A stretch of 20,677 nt of DNA from Vallitalea maricola (GTDB lineage: Bacteria > Bacillota > Clostridia > Lachnospirales > Vallitaleaceae). Each line of letters opens with the position of its first letter. Positions within the stretch are counted from its first letter, which is position 1. The notes beneath the pieces were generated by a model. It searched no databases. It saw only the letters and a program-made list of their open reading frames with translations, and had not been told where the DNA came from. Positions 13,898 through 20,677 of the stretch are shown piece by piece. The DNA lies in NCBI RefSeq assembly GCF_036985595.1, contig NZ_BTPU01000095.1:1-20677 (forward strand), in the 5' to 3' direction. The position numbers and the translations under genes are program-made.

Positions 13898-15481
13898 ATG
13901 TATAAGCTATTAGTTGTTGATGATGAGGAAATAGTTATAAATGCAGTCAAATTTATTATTAGTAAGAATTTTGATAATGTTGAAGTTATTGATAGTGCGA
14001 GAAATGGTAGAGAGGCTATAGAAAAAGCTAGTAATTATAATCCAGATATAATATTTATGGATATAAGGATGCCAGGTATAAACGGTATTGATGCTATTAA
14101 AGAAATAAAAGAAAGAAATAACAGAGTGCAATTTGTTATACTATCTGCTTATGAACAATTTGAATTTGCCAAAGAAGCAGTTAATCTAGGTGTAAAAGAG
14201 TATATTCTCAAGCCAATAAACAGATATAAACTTATTGATACACTGAACTCCATTATAAGCGACTTGGAAGAGAAGGAAAAAAAGAGGAAAAAAGAATTAG
14301 AAAACATAGAAAAACTTCAAAATATACTGCCTATACTTGAAAGTGGATTCATATACTCTATCTTAATGGATAAGGAGTTCGGAAAAGAAGTAAAAAGATA
14401 CCGAGATCTCTTTGACCTAGGGGATGACGGAGGTTATATGATGATTATTGAGTTTGGTGAAGGTGAAAAAGCCATGTCTCTTACTAATAAGATTGGTTCA
14501 AGTGTAAAAAGCCAAAAATTTTATCCAAGTATTAGAGATATGTTAAAATATAGATGTAAATGCCTTATAGGTCCTACTATGATTAATAGGATAATTGTTT
14601 TTGTGGCAACAAAGGAACATGAGGATGAATACAAGCAGAGACTTGAAGCTATACACATGGCTGAAGATATTGTGAAAAAAGCTAAGAAAAGCACTGATGT
14701 AGAATTTTTTATAGGTATTGGAGGATACAGCCAAATTGAATATCTGCATAATTCTTATGAAGAAGCTTTGAAGGCTCTTAGAGACAATAGTGGTGAGCAT
14801 GTTGTTCATATTATGGATGTAAAAGAGGTAAAAGATATTTCTCTAGATAAGTATAATGAACGATGTAAAAAATTATTAAGCAGCATTGAACTTGGAAATA
14901 CAGATGAAGCATTATTAATACTTAATAAAATATTTGATAGTATATCTAAGTTAGTGCCTATCAATAGAAAAAGTAAAATGATAGAATTAATTGTGCTCAT
15001 ATATCAGATGGCTTATACTATGGGTATACCATCAGATATTTATATAAACTATTCTTCATATCTACAAGAAATAATTAATATGGAAGAAGAAAAACTCCAA
15101 AGATGGGCTATAAAACGAACAAAGCATATTATAAAGATGGTTAAAGAATATAAACAAAACAAAGTCAGTAAATTAATAATGAATGCTAAAGATTATATTG
15201 AAAAATATTTTAGCAATGAAATTACTTTAGAAGAGGTTTCTAAGATAATAAGTATAAGTCCTCAATATTTCAGCAGATTATTTAAAGAAGAGACAGGTTA
15301 TAATTTTATTGAATATCTAACCAATATACGTATAAATAAGTCAAAGTCTCTTATTAAGAACTCTAACAAAACCATTAAAGAAATTTGTTATGAAGTAGGA
15401 TATAATGATCCAAACTATTTCAGTAGATTATTCAAGAAGATTGTTGGTATATCACCTACGGAATACCAAAAAGACATATAA
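13898..15481 (+). CDS. yesN: YesN-type response regulator with AraC DNA-binding domain
   Basis: A 527-residue response regulator. The receiver domain (1-120) has the acidic pair D8-D9, phospho-acceptor D55 in FMDIRMPG, S83 and K105. The middle (about 150-410) is the poorly defined linker region usual in this family. The C-terminus (about 425-527) is an AraC-type double helix-turn-helix with ISPQYFSRLFKEETG and the typical end PNYFSRLFKKIVGISPTEY. ATG 13898 is preferred over an in-frame ATG 87 bases upstream, which lies inside the kinase gene; GAGGAG (13882-13887) precedes it and the protein then begins right at the receiver. Partner of the LytS-type kinase, and by analogy the activator of the xylF-xylG-xylH genes. 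The receiver and DNA-binding parts are intact even though the kinase gene carries a stop. Confidence 0.93.
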   Translation: MYKLLVVDDEEIVINAVKFIISKNFDNVEVIDSARNGREAIEKASNYNPDIIFMDIRMPGINGIDAIKEIKERNNRVQFVILSAYEQFEFAKEAVNLGVKEYILKPINRYKLIDTLNSIISDLEEKEKKRKKELENIEKLQNILPILESGFIYSILMDKEFGKEVKRYRDLFDLGDDGGYMMIIEFGEGEKAMSLTNKIGSSVKSQKFYPSIRDMLKYRCKCLIGPTMINRIIVFVATKEHEDEYKQRLEAIHMAEDIVKKAKKSTDVEFFIGIGGYSQIEYLHNSYEEALKALRDNSGEHVVHIMDVKEVKDISLDKYNERCKKLLSSIELGNTDEALLILNKIFDSISKLVPINRKSKMIELIVLIYQMAYTMGIPSDIYINYSSYLQEIINMEEEKLQRWAIKRTKHIIKMVKEYKQNKVSKLIMNAKDYIEKYFSNEITLEEVSKIISISPQYFSRLFKEETGYNFIEYLTNIRINKSKSLIKNSNKTIKEICYEVGYNDPNYFSRLFKKIVGISPTEYQKDI

Positions 15482-15501
15482 AAGTATAGGGGGTAATACT
15501 T

Positions 15502-16572
15502 ATGTCATCAAATAGGAAGTTGAAGGTTATTATAGCAATAGTTAGTTTATTGATTATTATTGCAGGTACTATGATAGTTGTTGCTATTAACTCCAAAAAA
15601 GACCAAAAAGTCAAAGATGATACTATTAAGATTGGATTATCAATTGATTCTCTTGTAATAGAGAGATGGCAGAGAGATAGAAATATATTTGTAGCGAAAG
15701 CTAAAGAATTGGGCGCAGAGGTATTGGTTCTCAATGCTAATGAAGATAATGATACTCAGATTAAACAGATGAAATATCTGATTGAACAAGATGTTGATGT
15801 ACTAGTTGTAATTCCATATGATAAGAATGGGATAACCGAAGTTACTAAAGCTGCTAAAAAGAAAGGTATAAAGGTTATAGCATACGATAGGCTCATATTT
15901 AATGCCAATGTAGATTATTATGTATCTTTTGATAATGAAAAAGTGGGAAGATATATGGCTGAAAGCATTTTGGGAGCTGTACCAAAAGGGAATTATGTAA
16001 TTATTAATGGTTCAAGTAAAGATAACAACAGTAAGATGTTTAATAAAGGAACGATAGACGCACTAAAACCTTTTGTAGAAAAAGGTGACATCAATATATT
16101 AAAAGAGGTATGGGCAGAAGATTGGAGAGAAGAAGTAGCATATTCATGTATAGAAGAAATCCTATCAAAAGGAGAACATATTGATGGAATAATTGCTGCC
16201 AATGACCGTTTGGCAGAAGGGGCAATCGAAGCATTGGCTGAAAACAGAATAGCTGGAGATGTTGCAGTAGTTGGGCATGATGCCGATTTATCAGCATGTC
16301 AGAGGATTGTTGAAGGTACTCAACTTATGACAGTCTATAAACCTATAAAGATTCTTGCACAAGCAGCTGCTGAAATAGCTATCAAAATAGCAAAAGGCGA
16401 GATAATAGAGAATGAGACTCTTATTGATGATGGAACATATTATGTGAAATATATAAAACATGATGTTATTCCTGTAACCAAGGATAATATTGAAGATACT
16501 ATAATAAGAGATGGATTCCATATTAAGGAAGATATCTATAGAAATATACCAGAGAGTGAGTGGAAGGATTAA
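15502..16572 (+). CDS. Membrane-anchored XylF-like sugar-binding protein
   Basis: A 356-residue protein with an N-terminal membrane helix (about 8-29), no lipobox cysteine, and a binding-protein fold closely related to D-xylose-binding XylF. Motifs shared with the xylF product of this locus are ERWQRD (54-59), AYDRLI (127-132), SFDNEK (142-147), a DNN pair, ANDRLAEGA, GHDADLS and IVEGTQLMTV. The strong likeness to XylF and the uncleaved anchor make it the better sequence match to XylFII, the D-xylose sensor that binds LytS in Clostridium beijerinckii; the role here is inference. It could also be a second transport binding protein. It starts 20 bases after yesN, with AGGGGG (15488-15493), and is followed by a terminator, so it belongs to the sensor operon rather than the transporter operon. 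Confidence 0.87.
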   Translation: MSSNRKLKVIIAIVSLLIIIAGTMIVVAINSKKDQKVKDDTIKIGLSIDSLVIERWQRDRNIFVAKAKELGAEVLVLNANEDNDTQIKQMKYLIEQDVDVLVVIPYDKNGITEVTKAAKKKGIKVIAYDRLIFNANVDYYVSFDNEKVGRYMAESILGAVPKGNYVIINGSSKDNNSKMFNKGTIDALKPFVEKGDINILKEVWAEDWREEVAYSCIEEILSKGEHIDGIIAANDRLAEGAIEALAENRIAGDVAVVGHDADLSACQRIVEGTQLMTVYKPIKILAQAAAEIAIKIAKGEIIENETLIDDGTYYVKYIKHDVIPVTKDNIEDTIIRDGFHIKEDIYRNIPESEWKD

Positions 16573-16677
16573 ATAGCATGTAATTCTAATGGAATAATTT
16601 AATATTAAAATTTTACTATATGATTAATATATTAAGAATAATACATTAAAATATTTAAGTTATTGATAATTTATTCT

Positions 16678-16699
16678 AGAGCCTTTTGGGCTCTTTTTT
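16678..16699 (+). terminator. Intrinsic terminator between sensor genes and xylF
   Basis: AGAGCC (16678-16683) pairs with GGCTCT (16689-16694) around TTTTG, followed by a T-run to 16699. It separates the sensor operon from xylFGH, which therefore needs its own promoter. Confidence 0.88.
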
Positions 16700-16715
16700 A
16701 TTACAATGAATGTAG

Positions 16716-16733
16716 ATAAGGTTGATACCTTAT
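16716..16733. promoter_or_regulatory. Palindrome at the xylF promoter region
   Basis: ATAAGGT (16716-16722) and ACCTTAT (16727-16733) are perfect inverted repeats with a 4-base spacer. They partly overlap TATAAA (16731-16736), a possible -10 without a good -35, as expected for an activated promoter. It is 43 bases before the xylF ATG. It could be bound by the YesN-type regulator or another repressor. Confidence 0.5.
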
Positions 16734-16776
16734 AAAACAGTTTTTTAATAACAATTAAAAATAACGGAGGGATTTT

Positions 16777-17802
16777 ATGAGAAAGAAATTTAAGATGATG
16801 TCACTTATTATAGGACTTATGATGTTAACTTCACTATTTGCAGGATGTTCTTCTAAAAAGGATGACAAAATTGTTATAGGTTTATCACTTCCAACACAAC
16901 AGGAAGAAAGATGGGTAAGAGACAAAGAAAAAATGGAAGCAGTTGCAAAAGAATTAGGAGTAGAGTTAAAAGTTCAAGTTGCCAATAATGACTTGTCACA
17001 ACAAGATTCGCAAGCTAAGAACTTAATAGCTCAAGGAGTAGACGCATTAATAGTAGCTCCTCAAGATGCATCAGCAGCAGCTTCAATCGTTGATGAAGCA
17101 GCAAAAGAAGGTATCAAGGTAATTTCATATGACCGTTTAATAATGAATACAGAAAACATTGATGTATATATATCATTCGATAATGTGAAAGTTGGAGAAT
17201 TACAAGGTAAATATATCACTGATCTAGTTCCAGAAGGAAATTATTTCCTAATGGCAGGTGCACCAACTGATAACAATGCAACATTATTCAAAGAAGGTGC
17301 TATGAAATATATTCAACCACTTGTTGATAGTGGAAAAATCAAAGTTTTAGTTGACCAGCCTGTTGATGACTGGAAACCAGAAAATGCTCTTAAGATAGTA
17401 GAGAATGCTCTTACAGCTAACAATAATAAAGTAGATGCAATCTTAGCGCCTAACGATGGTACTGCTGGTGGTGCTGTTCAAGCTTTAGCAGCACAAGGTC
17501 TTGACGGAAAAGTACCTATTACAGGACAAGATGCTGAGCTTGCAGGAGCAATAAGAATCGTTGAAGGTACACAAACTATGACTATCTTCAAAGATACTAG
17601 ATTATTAGGTGAAGAAGCAATAAAAGCTGCTGTAGCATTAGTTAAAGGCGAAAAATTAGAAGATGCTAATCAAACTGTAAATAATAACTCAGTTGATGTT
17701 CCATCTATCTTATTAACACCATTTGCAGTAGATAAAGATAATATAGATGAATTATTGATCGACAGTGGTTACTTGAAAAAAGAAGACGTATACAGAGAAT
17801 AA
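16777..17802 (+). CDS. xylF: D-xylose ABC transporter substrate-binding lipoprotein
   Basis: A 341-residue sugar-binding protein. The signal peptide ends in the lipobox LFAGC with lipidated Cys24, so it is anchored to the outer face of the membrane. The XylF family motifs are ERWVRD (44-49), SYDRLI (117-122), SFDN (133-136), TDNNATLFKEGA, NDGTAGGA, GQDAELAG and IVEGTQTMT. It captures sugar, most likely D-xylose, and delivers it to XylG/XylH. ATG 16777 follows GGAGGG (16766-16771). It is first in the transport operon. A hairpin after its stop (17870-17896) may keep its mRNA more abundant than the rest, as is common for binding proteins. Exact sugar specificity is inferred from likeness to XylF. 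Confidence 0.94.
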   Translation: MRKKFKMMSLIIGLMMLTSLFAGCSSKKDDKIVIGLSLPTQQEERWVRDKEKMEAVAKELGVELKVQVANNDLSQQDSQAKNLIAQGVDALIVAPQDASAAASIVDEAAKEGIKVISYDRLIMNTENIDVYISFDNVKVGELQGKYITDLVPEGNYFLMAGAPTDNNATLFKEGAMKYIQPLVDSGKIKVLVDQPVDDWKPENALKIVENALTANNNKVDAILAPNDGTAGGAVQALAAQGLDGKVPITGQDAELAGAIRIVEGTQTMTIFKDTRLLGEEAIKAAVALVKGEKLEDANQTVNNNSVDVPSILLTPFAVDKDNIDELLIDSGYLKKEDVYRE

Positions 17803-17869
17803 TATCATTTAATAAGTGTAGAATATGATATCAATATTTATTTGGAATGTTGTTAAAATATGAAATTTT

Positions 17870-17896
17870 GGAGAAGGGATGACTTATTTCTTCTCC
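17870..17896 (+). terminator. Stem-loop between xylF and xylG
   Basis: GGAGAAG (17870-17876) pairs with CTTCTCC (17890-17896) across a 13-base loop. No T-run follows, so it is more likely a partial terminator or a 3'-end protector for the xylF message than a full stop. Confidence 0.5.
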
Positions 17897-17930
17897 TTAA
17901 GAATGTTAGTAAAGAAAGGTGGTGCTTAGC

Positions 17931-19451
17931 ATGAACGACTATATACTTCAAATGGAGGACATAACTAAAGTATTTCCTGGTGTAAAAGCTCTTGATAACG
18001 TTAATTTTAAGGTTAAAAGAGGAGAAATTCATGCTTTAGTAGGAGAAAATGGTGCTGGGAAATCCACTTTGATGAAAGTATTAAGTGGTGTTCATCCATA
18101 TGGTAGTTACACAGGAAGAATCATGATAGATGGAAAAGAACAAAGATATAATGGCATCAAAGAATCTGAGCACGGTGGAGTAGCTATTATTTATCAAGAA
18201 CTTGCCCTAGTTAAAGAGATGAATATAGCAGAAAATATCTATCTTGGAAATGAAATAAAGAAAAATGGTATGATAGATTGGAATAAGACAATCGCCAACA
18301 CTTCCAAGTTATTAAAAGAAGTAGGGCTTAGTGACAATCCATTAACTAAGATAATAAAACTTGGAATAGGTAAACAGCAATTAATTGAGATTGCCAAAGC
18401 GATATCTAAGAATGTTAATATACTTATCCTAGATGAGCCTACAGCAGCTCTTAATGAGACAGAAAGCGAGAACCTCCTTAACATCATAAGAGAGCTTAAG
18501 AGTAAAGGAGTTACGTGCATATATATTTCACATAAATTAAATGAAGTAAAAGAAATAGCTGACAACATAACGATACTTAGAGATGGTCAGACTATATCAA
18601 CTATGGTTAATGATGATAGTATGACAGAGGATAAGATCATATCTCTAATGGTAGGTAGAGAGTTAACTCAGAGATTCCCAAGAAAAGAGCATAAACCATC
18701 AGAACCTATGCTGGAAGTAGAGAACCTGACTGTATATAATCCAGAGATGCCTGATAAGAAGATAATAGATAATATTTCCTTTACAGCTAAAAAAGGAGAG
18801 ATTTTAGGTATTGCAGGACTTATGGGAGCAGGTAGAACAGAACTTGCCATGAGCTTATTTGGTTCCTATGGTGTAGGTAAAACCGGAACTGTCAAGATTC
18901 AAGGTAAAAAGGAGACTATTAATAGCCCTAGAACAGCCATTAGAAAAGGATTATGTTATCTATCGGAAGATAGAAAGGTAAATGGACTTGTTCTTGGAAT
19001 GGATATAAAAGAGAATACTACATTAGCTAATCTCCACAAGATTTCAAGACATGGTGTTATTAATCAGAATGAAGAGATTAAGATTACTAATGAATATGTA
19101 AAAGCCCTTAAAACAAAAACACCATCAATAGAACAAAAGGTTAGTAACTTAAGTGGAGGTAACCAACAAAAAGTTGTTCTAGCTAAATGGTTAATGGCAG
19201 ACCCTAAGATTCTAATATTAGATGAACCTACAAGAGGTATAGACGTAGGGGCTAAATATGAGATATACAATATAATGAATGATTTAGTTGACAAAGGTGT
19301 TTCAATTATTATGATTTCATCTGAGCTTCCTGAAATTCTAGGAATGAGTGATAGGATACTCATTATGCATGAAGGTAAATTGACAGGTGAACTTGATTAT
19401 AAAGATGCATCACAAGAGATAGTAATGCAATATGCAACGGGAGGGATGTAA
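17931..19451 (+). CDS. xylG: D-xylose ABC transporter ATP-binding protein, two ATPase domains
   Basis: A 506-residue double ATPase of the XylG/MglA/RbsA type, powering sugar import with XylH. Domain 1 has Walker A GENGAGKST (38-46), signature LGIGKQQ (144-150, degenerate as usual) and Walker B ILILDEPT (164-171). Domain 2 has the Walker A-like GLMGAGRTE (296-304), with Arg in place of the catalytic Lys, then LSGGNQQK (407-414) and ILILDEPT (427-434). This asymmetry is normal for the family. ATG 17931 is taken because AAGGTGG (17916-17922) lies 8 bases before it; an upstream in-frame start at 17919 would put the binding site inside the gene. xylH begins 2 bases after its stop. Confidence 0.96.
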   Translation: MNDYILQMEDITKVFPGVKALDNVNFKVKRGEIHALVGENGAGKSTLMKVLSGVHPYGSYTGRIMIDGKEQRYNGIKESEHGGVAIIYQELALVKEMNIAENIYLGNEIKKNGMIDWNKTIANTSKLLKEVGLSDNPLTKIIKLGIGKQQLIEIAKAISKNVNILILDEPTAALNETESENLLNIIRELKSKGVTCIYISHKLNEVKEIADNITILRDGQTISTMVNDDSMTEDKIISLMVGRELTQRFPRKEHKPSEPMLEVENLTVYNPEMPDKKIIDNISFTAKKGEILGIAGLMGAGRTELAMSLFGSYGVGKTGTVKIQGKKETINSPRTAIRKGLCYLSEDRKVNGLVLGMDIKENTTLANLHKISRHGVINQNEEIKITNEYVKALKTKTPSIEQKVSNLSGGNQQKVVLAKWLMADPKILILDEPTRGIDVGAKYEIYNIMNDLVDKGVSIIMISSELPEILGMSDRILIMHEGKLTGELDYKDASQEIVMQYATGGM

Positions 19452-19453
19452 GC

Positions 19454-20647
19454 ATGTCTAATGAAAATGGAATTATAAGTCTTATTAGATTATCTCTAAA
19501 GAAAAATATAAAACAATATACAATGTTCATAGCTTTAATTGGATTAATGATTATATTCACAATACTTACTGGCGGTACATTCATAATGCCTAGGAACTTA
19601 TCCAACTTGTTTATACAAACATCCTATATAGCGATTCTTGCTTGTGGGGTTGTACTTGTAATTGTTGCAGGTCATATAGATTTGTCTATCGGTTCAGTAG
19701 TAGGATTCTTAGGAGCCATAGCAGCTACATTACAAGTTAATCTTCATTATGGAACATTAGTTACTATATTAATAACATTATTTGTAGGTTTACTTATCGG
19801 ATTATGGCAAGGTTATTGGGTTGCTTATAGGAATGTACCTGCATTCATTGTAACCCTAGCAGGAATGATGATCTTTAAAGGTGCACTTTTAGGTGTCACT
19901 AACGGGGCAACCATCGCGCCTTTAGATGATAGTTTCAAGGCTCTTGGACAAGGATATATTCCAAATATTGGTTCTCTTAATATAGGGTCTTTATCAATTA
20001 ATATGACAACAGTTATTATAGGTATTATTGCAATAATTATCTATAATGCTTTAGAACTCAAGAAAAGAGGAGAAAGAAAAAGATATGATTTTGAAACTCT
20101 ACCAAAGAATCTTCAAATGGTAAAAATGATTGTTGTATCTTTAGCTATAGCTATCTTCTTCGGTATCATGGCATCTTACAAAGGTGTACCTTATTCAATA
20201 GTATTTGTTTTGATAGTTGGTATTTTATATACATTTATTACTAAGAATACTACATTTGGACGTCACGTATATGCAATTGGTGGTAATAAGGAAGCTTCTA
20301 GATTATCAGGTATCAATATTAAACAGAGAAATCTTTTGATATTTGCATCCATGGGTATATTATCAGCATTAGGAGCTATTATCTTTACAGCTAGATTAAA
20401 TGCGGCAAGTGCTTCAGCTGGAGCAGGACTTGAACTTGAAGTAATAGCATCAGCTATAATTGGTGGAACCAGTACTATGGGGGGAGAAGGAACTATAGTA
20501 GGAGCGATAATTGGTGCATTGGTTATGGCAACACTTAATAATGGAATGAGTCTTATGAATGTAGGACCAACATGGCAGTATATTGTTAAAGGACTTATAC
20601 TATTATTAGCAGTTTGGGTAGATATTTCAACTAAAAAGAAAAACTAG
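19454..20647 (+). CDS. xylH: D-xylose ABC transporter permease
   Basis: A 397-residue, very hydrophobic permease of the XylH/RbsC family with about ten membrane helices. Family landmarks are VIVAGHIDLSIGSVVGFLGA (near 70-89), NVPAFIVTLAGMMIFKG, YAIGGNKEASRLSGI on the cytoplasmic side, and the EVIASAIIGGTSTMGGEGT loop near the C-terminus. XylH is longer than RbsC because of a charged cytoplasmic insertion, here around 195-225 (LKKRGERKRYDFETLP), which supports the xylose assignment. ATG 19454 follows GGGAGGG (19439-19445) in the xylG tail. It is the last gene of the operon visible; a terminator-like stem starts at its stop codon. Confidence 0.95.
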   Translation: MSNENGIISLIRLSLKKNIKQYTMFIALIGLMIIFTILTGGTFIMPRNLSNLFIQTSYIAILACGVVLVIVAGHIDLSIGSVVGFLGAIAATLQVNLHYGTLVTILITLFVGLLIGLWQGYWVAYRNVPAFIVTLAGMMIFKGALLGVTNGATIAPLDDSFKALGQGYIPNIGSLNIGSLSINMTTVIIGIIAIIIYNALELKKRGERKRYDFETLPKNLQMVKMIVVSLAIAIFFGIMASYKGVPYSIVFVLIVGILYTFITKNTTFGRHVYAIGGNKEASRLSGINIKQRNLLIFASMGILSALGAIIFTARLNAASASAGAGLELEVIASAIIGGTSTMGGEGTIVGAIIGALVMATLNNGMSLMNVGPTWQYIVKGLILLLAVWVDISTKKKN

Positions 20648-20675
20648 AGTAGTTGTATAAAATAGACTCTGTTTT
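20640..20675 (+). terminator. Probable terminator after xylH, at window edge
   Basis: AAAAC and AGAGT (20640-20650, one bulged T) pair with ACTCT and GTTTT (20666-20675) around a 15-base loop. The stem overlaps the xylH stop codon. The window ends two bases later, so the full T-run cannot be seen. Confidence 0.55.
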
Positions 20676-20677
20676 AG

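Noticed and set aside
1..20677. CRISPR array, insertion sequence, tRNA or rRNA
   Set aside because: No regularly spaced repeats, transposase motifs, cloverleaf sequences or rRNA segments were seen.

Overview
The window is AT-rich, with strong Shine-Dalgarno sites, TTGACA/TATAAT-type promoters, a T-box leader, a Rex-type operator and a parABS locus. This points to a low-GC Gram-positive bacterium of the class Clostridia. That placement is inference from gene content; no rRNA or species marker is present.

Layout. (1) 1-621: gene-free DNA holding two parS sites, a 21-bp perfect inverted repeat and a strongly G-depleted stretch. (2) 622-3962: parA, parB, a DUF4446 membrane protein, a YkuS/UPF0180 small protein and a Cof-type HAD phosphatase, all on +. 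(3) 4018-6863: convergent terminator, then adhE on -, with its promoter and a near-perfect Rex operator. (4) 6864-7809: about 950 bp without a recognisable gene, containing a G-run hairpin element with alternative pairings and two further inverted repeats. (5) 7810-8871: HD-GYP c-di-GMP phosphodiesterase. (6) 8888-10556: promoter, serine T-box leader, serS. (7) 10659-11025: small ArsR-family regulator on -. (8) 11336-20647: a D-xylose-type sugar sensing and uptake locus, in order anchored binding protein, LytS-type kinase broken by a stop codon, YesN-type response regulator, anchored XylF-like protein, terminator, then xylF, xylG and xylH.

How the genes work together. The first block is chromosome segregation: ParB loads at the nearby parS sites and ParA drives separation. 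adhE looks redox-controlled through Rex. serS should be induced when uncharged tRNA-Ser builds up. The right-hand 9 kb resembles the clostridial XylFII-LytS-YesN three-component system that switches on xylFGH. It differs in having two membrane-anchored binding proteins, one on each side of the two-component pair, and in a single in-frame TAA that separates the kinase's sensor part from its catalytic part.

I found no CRISPR array, transposase, prophage gene, rRNA or tRNA. The most unusual items are the broken kinase with its duplicated anchored sensors, the unexplained structured element at 7333-7474, and the G-depleted block with an embedded hairpin next to parS.
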